Assembly: GCA_947177925.1 (NCBI GenBank)
Contig: CAMWWJ010000033.1
Span: 1-16,663, forward strand
Length of the DNA: 16,663 nucleotides
Direction of reading: 5' to 3'
From: an uncultured Lachnospiraceae bacterium
Lineage (GTDB): Bacteria; Bacillota; Clostridia; Lachnospirales; Lachnospiraceae
Position numbers and translations under genes: made by a program. Each line of letters begins with the position of its first letter. Position 1 is the stretch's first letter. A model generated the notes under the pieces. It was not told the DNA's origin. It did no database searches and saw only the letters and a list, made by a program, of their open reading frames with translations. Of the stretch, positions 1-6,202 are shown piece by piece.

Positions 1-43
1 ATAAAGTGCGTAAGTTTTGTTACCGGTAACTTACACACTTTAT
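1..43 (-). terminator. Long dyad, probable terminator with embedded 12-bp palindrome
   Basis: Positions 1-16 pair with 28-43: a 16-bp stem with one mismatch (C9/A35) that becomes a G-U wobble when transcribed on the minus strand, so the RNA hairpin favours the minus direction. It lies 16 nt past the stop of the unknown gene ending at 60, where a terminator is expected. Any U tract would lie beyond the window edge, so termination is unproven. Inside it, 19-30 is the perfect palindrome GTTACCGGTAAC, which resembles LacI-family (GntR-type) operators. Confidence 0.55.
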
Positions 44-59
44 ATTACATTCTCCCATT

Positions 60-482
60 CTATCTCTTTCTTCTTTTTAAAAATATACTTATGCCATACT
101 TCCCGCTTCCCTTTTCGTAGCTTTCAAAGGCTTCCATATATCTTTCTTCTTCCAACTCCTTATATTTTATTATAAGCGCCTTTATATCGTCAATATTTTC
201 CGCAAAAGCAGCCTTTTTTAACAGCTTTAATTCCTGTTTGTACAGGCTGACTACCTGCTCATTAGCATCCACCTGCTTTACGATTACCTCTTCTTTAAAA
301 TCCGCATCCGAGAAAGTATGTCCTTTCATCATTTCTACAATTTCATATTCCTTCCCATTCCCTGACACTACATAATCGTTATTTCCACAAAAAAATGCAA
401 CCGGATAGTCCGTAATCCGAAAGTCCTCAAATCTTAATTCATCCATTTTTGCCTGTAACGAAACTGCTTCTTTCTGGATCAA
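60..482 (-). CDS. Unknown protein, 5' end possibly disrupted
   Basis: A 140-codon open frame whose family I do not recognise. The product is soluble-looking, with no signal peptide or membrane segment. It has a charged Lys/Glu-rich helical C-terminal half (about residues 80-125) ending in a basic tail (KRRKR). The start is doubtful. The TTG at 482 has AGGAG only 2 nt upstream, and the first internal ATG (residue 13, position 446) has no good Shine-Dalgarno. A strong GGGAGG at 549-554 instead serves an ATG at 541 in another frame that stops after 10 codons. In the gene's own frame, plausible coding sequence continues upstream as MQRIVPDLNEI (from 533), interrupted by TAA at 498-500. The gene may therefore be a recently broken version of a roughly 157-residue protein. 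It sits alone between a terminator upstream (600-634) and a dyad downstream (1-43). Confidence 0.5.
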   Translation of the reverse strand: MIQKEAVSLQAKMDELRFEDFRITDYPVAFFCGNNDYVVSGNGKEYEIVEMMKGHTFSDADFKEEVIVKQVDANEQVVSLYKQELKLLKKAAFAENIDDIKALIIKYKELEEERYMEAFESYEKGSGKYGISIFLKRRKR

Positions 483-599
483 TTCTCCTGCCTGACTTTA
501 AATTTCATTTAAATCCGGCACAATCCGCTGCATTCCAACATATAAAAACCTCCCTGCCTTGTTTTTTCCCACTATATAGAATCAGCCTGAAAACAAAAT

Positions 600-634
600 A
601 AAAGCAACCTTAAGACTGTCTTAAGATTGCTTTT
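600..634 (-). terminator. Rho-independent terminator of the MCP-DUF3592 unit
   Basis: Positions 600-615 pair with 619-634. The single C/A mismatch becomes G-U in minus-strand RNA. The stem is about 16 bp with a 3-nt loop (616-618). On the minus strand it is followed by a U-rich run (UUUUAUUUUGUUUU). It lies 60 nt past the stop of the DUF3592 gene. The plus strand also has a short T run after the stem (631-635), so weak bidirectional activity is possible. Confidence 0.8.
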
Positions 635-693
635 TGGCTTAAATGACCCGTAAAAATAACTGGCATCATGAGGTTCCGGCTAGCTTTTTCATA

Positions 694-1071
694 TCATGCA
701 AAAAGAATGCATACATAATAAATCACCACCAGCGCTATAAAAGATATGCCCGATACATAAAATGCTGTTGAATTGCCTTTTTCATATATATCCTGTGGAT
801 TGTTAGGATTGATAAAAATTCTAACCTTTTCATTCACTTTAGGTAAATTATAATTTCTGCCACAGCCGCTAACCTCATACAAGTTATCTTTATAGAAATA
901 CTCATATACAGGCCGGCGCAGGCTTGCATGTGCATCCGGGCATGCATGCTTATTCCGTTTTATGAAAACTACTGTTGCCATACATTCTATGCAACAACGA
1001 CTTTTACCCTTTTTATCCTCCTGAACCCCATAAAGGATGAGACCTATACCTAATAATAAAAAAATAGGCAT
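694..1071 (-). CDS. DUF3592-like membrane protein
   Basis: This 125-aa protein has a hydrophobic N-terminal segment (about residues 2-16), a soluble middle part and a C-terminal transmembrane helix (about 103-123). The middle matches the DUF3592 pattern: a PVYEYFYKDNLYEVSG strand pair followed by KVNEKVRIFINPNNPQDIY, the characteristic 'PxVgekVxIyyNPxNPxd' signature. The function of the family is not established. The middle carries four or more cysteines (CCIEC, HACPDAH), which is unusual for this fold and could be metal- or disulfide-related. The start has a good site, AGGGGG with 6 nt to the ATG. The gene begins 15 nt after the chemoreceptor stop, so the two are almost certainly cotranscribed and end at the terminator at 600-634. 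Family assignment is fairly confident, function unknown. Confidence 0.75.
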   Translation of the reverse strand: MPIFLLLGIGLILYGVQEDKKGKSRCCIECMATVVFIKRNKHACPDAHASLRRPVYEYFYKDNLYEVSGCGRNYNLPKVNEKVRIFINPNNPQDIYEKGNSTAFYVSGISFIALVVIYYVCILFA

Positions 1072-1086
1072 CTTTTTCCCCCTTTA

Positions 1087-2967
1087 CTACCCCTGTGTAG
1101 CCTCTCTGAGCTTCTCTGCCTCGTTGGAAAGCAGTTTTGCCGTATTTTCACTGCTTTGCGAAATTTCAAAATTCCTTTCAATCACTTCTGAAATCACCGT
1201 AAGCTTTTCTAGTACTTCCTGTACCGAAGCCACTTGTTCCTGCGCCATGGATGTGATTTTTTCCATATCCTTTCCCGACTCTTCTATCTTGACTACGGTA
1301 TCCATAAACTCGCCCACTACCTGATATGCTATTTCTTTTCCACGTTCCACTGCCTGCATGGACGCACTAATCAGTTCGCTGGTTTCCTTTGCCGCCCGGG
1401 TGCTCCTTGCCGCCAGTTCTCCCACCTGACTTGCAACTACTGCAAACCCTTTTCCTGTTTCACCCGCCCTTGCCGCTTCGATAGAAGCATTCAGGGATAG
1501 CATATTCGTCTGGGAGGCTATGGAATCTATATCTCCGATGATCTTCTCAATCTCACCGGATTTCTGTGCGATTTCCGAAATGGAATCTGACAGATCATTC
1601 ATTTTATTTCTTGTATTTTTAATATCGCCTATGGAGGAAGAGGTATGCTCCGATACTTCTTTTGAAACTTTTTCATTTTCACCAATCTGCCTTACCAGCC
1701 CATCCATTACCATGCGCAGCTCTGAAATGACCTGATTTTGTTCTTCACCGCCGTTTAAAAGCATTTGGGCATTATTCAGTGTTTCACTTGAGACACTATG
1801 AATATTTTCGCATATATTATGTACATTTGTGATCAGATTTTTATTTAGCTGCATTTCTTCCTTTTGTTCTAAAATCAGCTGGCTGTTTTTGTCTAATGTA
1901 CCTTTTATATTTGCAACCATGGTGTTTATGTTCTGGGAAAGTATCTGAAACTCTGGATTATCATTTTCCTGAATTTTCACATCTAAGTTGCCGTTTGCTA
2001 TTTCAGTAAGGCCTGAAGCAATATTCGTGATTCCTTTCACGATTTTCTTGGAAACCATAGAATTGATCATAATCATCAAGACACCCAGGATAAGCAGGAT
2101 ACAAATAGTCACCACCACGGTCTGGCTCCATCTTGTTTCGTAATATTCCGAATTGGGGATAAAGGTTCCTATCACCATATCTTCATAATATTTTGCCACG
2201 TAATGCCCTCTGGAGCCGTCAATGGTAAGTGTGCCCTTCCCTTCCTTCATATCTAACGGAAAACCGGCCTTGTCCGCCTGCTCTCCTATGAGCGCTTCGT
2301 TTTTCAATGCCAGTATTTCATTGGTGGATTTGTCAATGGCAAACACATATCCGGTCTTTCCAATCACATAGTCCTTTAATACAGCATCCGTAGCCGTGGC
2401 AGCCATTAATCCTTCTAAGACCTCGGCTCTTACACCGGTCTGCACAAATCCCTTTCCATCCTGTCTGGCAACCCCTATATATTGTACCAGTTTCCCCTCC
2501 GCCGCATTTGCCTGAGGTTCCTGCACGATTTCTATAGAAGGATCCTGATTGATTACAAGAAATGCCGCTGACTGCTCGCCGCTGCCCATATCAAACCCTA
2601 TGTAAGCGTCTACCGTGCTGTGGGTAATGATACCGTTTTCATCAATCACATGCATCTCATCAACCATCAGTTTTTCCATGACCTGGGACATTCGTCCTTT
2701 ATCCTGTAAAATCCCGGGATCCAATTTTAGCATTTCCGCAAATGCTCTTGTTTTTGCCAGCGCATTTCCTCCCAGGCTTTCTGTAAGAGTGGCAATCTGC
2801 TGGTTGTTATCCGCTATTTTTTTCTCCACCATATCAAGCTTTTCATAACTGGATGCTGTATTGTCACGATTGCTCACATATGTCTGATAGCTGAATACAC
2901 AGATAATTGTCACAATCAGAGCCGCCATCATATAAACCGCCAATGTTTTCGTAAAGTTTTTCTTCAT
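1087..2967 (-). CDS. Methyl-accepting chemotaxis protein (dCache sensor)
   Basis: A 626-aa transmembrane chemoreceptor. Order of parts: TM1 (about residues 9-28); an extracellular double-Cache type ligand domain (about 40-278); TM2 (about 282-303); HAMP linker (304-358, with the AsGLteIanGNLDvki stretch); and a cytoplasmic coiled-coil signalling domain (about 370-620). The hairpin tip is unmistakable: IASQTNMLSLNASIEAARAG at about 483-502, then GKGFAVVASQVGELAARS. It contacts CheA/CheW. There is no C-terminal CheR-tethering pentapeptide; the protein ends REATQG. The ligand cannot be read from sequence, though dCache sensors commonly bind amino acids, organic acids or amines. The start ATG has AGGGGG with 6 nt spacing, and a good extended -10 promoter lies upstream (3014-3022). 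The DUF3592 gene follows 15 nt downstream. Confidence 0.95.
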   Translation of the reverse strand: MKKNFTKTLAVYMMAALIVTIICVFSYQTYVSNRDNTASSYEKLDMVEKKIADNNQQIATLTESLGGNALAKTRAFAEMLKLDPGILQDKGRMSQVMEKLMVDEMHVIDENGIITHSTVDAYIGFDMGSGEQSAAFLVINQDPSIEIVQEPQANAAEGKLVQYIGVARQDGKGFVQTGVRAEVLEGLMAATATDAVLKDYVIGKTGYVFAIDKSTNEILALKNEALIGEQADKAGFPLDMKEGKGTLTIDGSRGHYVAKYYEDMVIGTFIPNSEYYETRWSQTVVVTICILLILGVLMIMINSMVSKKIVKGITNIASGLTEIANGNLDVKIQENDNPEFQILSQNINTMVANIKGTLDKNSQLILEQKEEMQLNKNLITNVHNICENIHSVSSETLNNAQMLLNGGEEQNQVISELRMVMDGLVRQIGENEKVSKEVSEHTSSSIGDIKNTRNKMNDLSDSISEIAQKSGEIEKIIGDIDSIASQTNMLSLNASIEAARAGETGKGFAVVASQVGELAARSTRAAKETSELISASMQAVERGKEIAYQVVGEFMDTVVKIEESGKDMEKITSMAQEQVASVQEVLEKLTVISEVIERNFEISQSSENTAKLLSNEAEKLREATQG

Positions 2968-3013
2968 CTTTGTCCCCCTGTGAAATATAGTATATATAAA
3001 TAATGACGATTAA

Positions 3014-3036
3014 ATTATAGCATAGAAAAATTTGTA
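3014..3036 (-). promoter_or_regulatory. Extended -10 promoter for the chemoreceptor gene
   Basis: Reading minus, TGCTATAAT (3022-3014) is a perfect extended -10 element (TGN-TATAAT). No good TTGACA-like -35 lies 17 bp upstream, where the sequence is T-rich, consistent with an extended -10 promoter of the housekeeping sigma factor. It predicts a leader of roughly 40 nt before the ATG at 2967. No sigma-28-type motif was seen. Confidence 0.55.
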
Positions 3037-3092
3037 AAAACAGTCTTGCAATTATTTCTCCCTTTTCTTTCCGGCTGTCTATTAGCGCCACT

Positions 3093-4061
3093 TTACCGCT
3101 GCCCCAAATACTCCTCAATTCCATCCGCCATACCACTTGCCAGCTTGTCCTGATAATCTGAAGATGCCATTAGCAAATCCTCATTGGCATTGGTCATATA
3201 TCCCATTTCAATAATGGTGGTAGGCACTGCTGCCCAATTGATGCCACTCATAGTATCTGTTTCCCATACATACTGTTTTTTTGCCCCAGTAGCCGCCACT
3301 GTACAATTCAGCACCTTTTCCGACAGGCTCTTGCTCTGTTCATACAGATTGCCGTTATAAGGATTGGACGACGTCTGGCAGATGGTCATCATTCCGTTCA
3401 CGCTGGAATCTTCCGAACCATTAGCATGAATCCTGATAAATACATCCGCATTGGCCTCATTGGCAACAATTGCCCTTTCGCTGTTACTCATATTCACATC
3501 ATTAGTGGTCCGAATCATCTGTACCTGATATCCCCGTTTTTCCAGTTCTGCCTGTAGCTTAAGGGCTACCTGCAAAGTCAGCTCATACTCCTTTAAGCCG
3601 CTGGCATCTCCATGGGTTCCTCCCGCTACCTTTGCCTTTTGCTCCGTTGCTCCGGGACCGATGGGCTCCTTTTCACTGTTGCCCTTTTGCTGATGTCCTG
3701 CATCAATCACAATTAGATACCCTTTTTCTTCTGCCTCATCTACGGCCTCTTCAGCTTTTCCGGATTCCTCTTGGTTATTTTCCGTTTCCGGATTATCTTC
3801 TGAGATCATTTCTCTATGAACTCCGCTGTTTTCGCTGACAGACATATCATCCTGTTCCTTATGGTCCATTTCCTGCGAGGTAGGGGCAGCCACAATATTT
3901 CCATCCTCATCCACCCATTGATTCAGCATTTCTTCTTCTACCTCTTCCACTTCCTGACCGATTTCTTCTGTTTCCATTTCTGCCTGTTCTTTTTCACAGC
4001 CTGCAGCGCCTGCTGTCAGCAAAAGCAGCCACATGCCGATTATTGTGATTTTCCTTTTCAT
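3093..4061 (-). CDS. Lipoprotein N-acetylmuramoyl-L-alanine amidase (Amidase_3)
   Basis: A 322-aa cell-wall hydrolase that cleaves the amide between N-acetylmuramic acid and L-alanine of peptidoglycan. The N-terminus is a lipoprotein signal (basic MKRK, hydrophobic core, lipobox AAGC with Cys22), so the protein should be anchored outside the membrane. Residues 23-114 form a very acidic, Glu/Asp-rich, probably disordered spacer. The catalytic Amidase_3 domain runs about 115-320. Zinc ligands are H123 (DAGH), E158 (LKEYELTL) and H212 (RIHAN), and the catalytic glutamate is E285 (IIEMGYMTN). No SH3b or LysM wall-binding module is present. The ATG is preceded by AGAGGA with 7 nt spacing. It starts 28 nt after the PAP2 stop and is probably the last gene of a three-gene operon. 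No convincing terminator was seen after it. Confidence 0.93.
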   Translation of the reverse strand: MKRKITIIGMWLLLLTAGAAGCEKEQAEMETEEIGQEVEEVEEEMLNQWVDEDGNIVAAPTSQEMDHKEQDDMSVSENSGVHREMISEDNPETENNQEESGKAEEAVDEAEEKGYLIVIDAGHQQKGNSEKEPIGPGATEQKAKVAGGTHGDASGLKEYELTLQVALKLQAELEKRGYQVQMIRTTNDVNMSNSERAIVANEANADVFIRIHANGSEDSSVNGMMTICQTSSNPYNGNLYEQSKSLSEKVLNCTVAATGAKKQYVWETDTMSGINWAAVPTTIIEMGYMTNANEDLLMASSDYQDKLASGMADGIEEYLGQR

Positions 4062-4089
4062 TTCTCTTTCCTCTGTTTCTAATCTTTCT

Positions 4090-4659
4090 CTATTTTTTCA
4101 GCCTGTCTAAATCTTTATATACATATTTCTTAAAATACCACCAGACAGCCAGTGCCACTGTAGTCCCGATTACTGCTCCGGCCAGCACGTCTGTAGGAAA
4201 ATGCGCTCCTACATACAGGCGGGAGAATCCAATCAGGAATGCCAGTACCAGTACAGGAATCCCCGCATATCTGGGAAGTCCCTTAAACATTATGACTGCC
4301 GTGGCAAAGGAAGCACTTGTATGCCCTGACGGAAAAGAAGAATCCTTAGGCAGCCTGGTAATCAACGAAATCCCTTCTTCCAGCACAAAAGGTCTGACTC
4401 GCATGATCTGTGTTTTTAGTATAACATTTACGATAAGTGTATTCAACGCCAAAGCAACTGCCGCAATGACTCCAATTCTTCTTGTTTTCTTAAACAACAC
4501 CAGAAGAATGCAGACAAGTATCCAAAAAAAACCTTTATCTCCCAAAGTAGTAATAAACTGCATGATTGGATTCAGAAAAGAAAACCTGAGGTTTTCCTGA
4601 ATCCATAAAAGAATACCTATTTCTAATTCTGATAAACCACTTTGCATAGACACACCCAT
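4090..4659 (-). CDS. PAP2-family membrane phosphatase
   Basis: A 189-aa integral membrane phosphatase with the complete three-part PAP2 signature: KX6RP (K82 to R89-P90), PSGH (110-113) and SRX5HX3D (S146-R147, H153, D157). H113 and H153 are the expected catalytic histidines. About five or six hydrophobic segments surround these motifs, as in bacterial lipid phosphatases. Substrates of the family include undecaprenyl diphosphate (BcrC type) and phosphatidic acid or PGP (PgpB type). Sequence alone does not decide, but a following wall amidase makes an envelope lipid-carrier role attractive (inference). It lies 28 nt after the DUF1266/DUF2185 gene and 28 nt before the amidase. The start at 4659 and the ATG four codons later (MQSGLS) both have only weak ribosome binding sites, so the exact N-terminus is uncertain. 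Confidence 0.92.
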   Translation of the reverse strand: MGVSMQSGLSELEIGILLWIQENLRFSFLNPIMQFITTLGDKGFFWILVCILLVLFKKTRRIGVIAAVALALNTLIVNVILKTQIMRVRPFVLEEGISLITRLPKDSSFPSGHTSASFATAVIMFKGLPRYAGIPVLVLAFLIGFSRLYVGAHFPTDVLAGAVIGTTVALAVWWYFKKYVYKDLDRLKK

Positions 4660-4687
4660 TCCACAAATATAAATTTTTTCTTTTCTT

Positions 4688-5902
4688 TCATTCCTGCTCT
4701 TTTAATTCCTCCCACTTGAACGTTCCATCCTCGTCCCGAAAATATGCATTTTTATAGGGTGAATGCAGAAAGCTCATAATATCCTCATCATAATTGCAAA
4801 TAGTATTTAGATGATAAATCCCGGAATTATCCGGATGATTCATATATTCTTCGCTTTCATCTCCGGCCATGAACCGCCAGCCGCTGTCCCATTGATTTTC
4901 AGCTCCGGGCTCTTCCCTGTACATATATCCCACTTTACATCCGTCAACCATGATCCGGTCTGTGGCAATACAGCCCGCAGGTCCTTCCCAGTTCTTTAAA
5001 AGCTCCTTTATTTCTTCCTTTTCTTTTGCAAACTTCTTTTTGGGATAATGGAACCATTCATTTCTTTCCCATGCTCCCTGCTCCTTCAGCAGATGGCAGA
5101 CCAAATCCCTGTTGATTTCATAAAAAGACCTGCAGGTTTCTTCTTTCATGGCACTTTGGCAAAACATAAAATATATCGCCCCGTACAAACAGCTCATGGC
5201 ATATTCCGTCCATGAACCATATCTGCTTTCCGCTTCCCTTGCCAGTGGAACGGTAAGCTGCCAGAATTCCTCTTCCTCTAACATCCCGCAGGCATAAGCG
5301 GTTCTGCATAATCCAATCCTTTCGTTACAGTCCCATGCAAAAAAACCGCCTTCCTTTACCAGTGGTTCAAACAGCTTTGCATAGTCCCTGCAGGTTTCAA
5401 AGGTTTCCCTTCCCTGAGGATTCAGCCTCTTTACGTCAAATGCAGGCTTTCCATTCCAGAAGCTTTCAAACTGTAAGTAATCCTCATCCGAAGAAAACAG
5501 CCTTCTGCAAGTATGGAAAATCCCCTCTTTATCCTTGATTCCATACATCCGGTCCAAGTGGTCCGCTACTGCAGCGGCATCTTCCTGCCTTTCACACACA
5601 TATAAGCTTTCATATCCCATATGCCTGGAAATACCGGGGATTTTCCTGCATACAGAAATGCCCCCTAACAGCAGGATAAACCGCTTCTCATCAATTTCAT
5701 TCCTTTTATCCCGGCTCTTTTTCTTTTGAATCTCATCAAACAGCTCCTTAATCTCAGAAATCATCCTTCGGGTTTCCGGATTTCTTTCAAGATTTCCGGC
5801 TCCCTTTTCCTTTTCCAATATGCCCAATTTCAATCTCCTATCATTTGAATCTATATCATCTACATTATAATCAATTCTTTTGCATGCTACAACCTTTTTC
5901 AT
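4688..5902 (-). CDS. DUF1266 + DUF2185 two-domain protein
   Basis: A 404-aa soluble protein of unknown function made of two recognisable modules. Residues about 75-260 resemble DUF1266, including the conserved core AWDCNERIGLCRTAYACGML (189-208) followed by acidic EEEEFWQL and a SWTEYAMSCLYGAIYFM helix. Residues about 310-400 resemble DUF2185 (immunity-protein-like): CIATDRIMVDGCKVGYMYRE, then WDSGWRFMAGDESEEYMN, IYHLNTICNYD and a final SPYKNAYFRDEDGTF. An N-terminal region (1-70) is charged and probably helical. DUF2185-like domains are found among polymorphic-toxin immunity proteins, but no toxin gene is visible here, so an immunity role is only a possibility. The ATG has a weak purine-rich site (AAGTAAAG). 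It is the first gene of a likely operon with PAP2 and amidase, starting about 48 nt after the preceding terminator. Confidence 0.8.
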   Translation of the reverse strand: MKKVVACKRIDYNVDDIDSNDRRLKLGILEKEKGAGNLERNPETRRMISEIKELFDEIQKKKSRDKRNEIDEKRFILLLGGISVCRKIPGISRHMGYESLYVCERQEDAAAVADHLDRMYGIKDKEGIFHTCRRLFSSDEDYLQFESFWNGKPAFDVKRLNPQGRETFETCRDYAKLFEPLVKEGGFFAWDCNERIGLCRTAYACGMLEEEEFWQLTVPLAREAESRYGSWTEYAMSCLYGAIYFMFCQSAMKEETCRSFYEINRDLVCHLLKEQGAWERNEWFHYPKKKFAKEKEEIKELLKNWEGPAGCIATDRIMVDGCKVGYMYREEPGAENQWDSGWRFMAGDESEEYMNHPDNSGIYHLNTICNYDEDIMSFLHSPYKNAYFRDEDGTFKWEELKEQE

Positions 5903-5949
5903 TTCTTTACTTCATATATTTTTCCGGCTGCTTTATGAAAACAATCGGA

Positions 5950-5991
5950 AACAAAACAACGGCTGCCGCACAAAAACCATGCAGCAGCCGT
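5950..5991 (-). terminator. Rho-independent terminator after rubredoxin
   Basis: Positions 5959-5966 pair perfectly with 5984-5991 (ACGGCTGC/GCAGCCGT). An additional 3-bp inner helix (5968-5970 with 5980-5982) sits above one mismatch. On the minus strand the stem is followed by UUGUUUUGUUU. It lies just past the rubredoxin stop and closes the rubrerythrin-nifJ-rubredoxin unit. Confidence 0.75.
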
Positions 5992-6003
5992 CTGCCATAT
6001 TCT

Positions 6004-6177
6004 TTACTCCTCCAGCCTTTCAAATGCCGCCTTCGGAAGTCCACACACGGGACAAAGCCAGTCATCCGGTACATCTTCCCATTTTGTTCCCGGCGCAATG
6101 CCGTTTTCTGGATCCCCCTGCTTCTCATCATATACATATTGACAGGGGCATACATATTTCTTATTGCTGTCGCTCAT
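6004..6177 (-). CDS. Rubredoxin with atypical CXC first knuckle
   Basis: A 57-aa protein with a clear rubredoxin fold signature: KYVCPCQYVYD, GDPENGIAPGTKWEDVPDDW, then LCPVCGLPKAAFERL. Rubredoxin is a small cytoplasmic one-electron carrier holding Fe(Cys)4, typically passing electrons to rubrerythrin, superoxide reductase or oxygen reductases in anaerobes. The second knuckle (C42-P-V-C45-G) is normal. The first reads C10-P11-C12, one residue shorter than the canonical C-X2-C, and the usual glycine after it is Gln. The ATG is preceded by AAGGAAAAGAAGAGG, and the gene starts 25 nt after the nifJ stop, so cotranscription is likely; a terminator follows. It is short enough to be missed by default gene callers. 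Either the iron site tolerates the shorter turn or the binding is altered. Confidence 0.9.
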   Translation of the reverse strand: MSDSNKKYVCPCQYVYDEKQGDPENGIAPGTKWEDVPDDWLCPVCGLPKAAFERLEE

Positions 6178-6202
6178 CCTCTTCTTTTCCTTTCTTACCT
6201 TA

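Noticed and set aside
4524..4535. Run of eight A bases in the PAP2 gene as a possible phase-variation tract
   Set aside because: It encodes ordinary Phe-Phe within a membrane segment in an intact frame; an eight-base run in AT-rich DNA is not by itself evidence of slippage control.
5907..6155. 82-codon minus-strand open frame
   Set aside because: It overlaps the genuine rubredoxin in another frame and runs through the terminator at 5950-5991; the rubredoxin frame has the motifs and the ribosome site.
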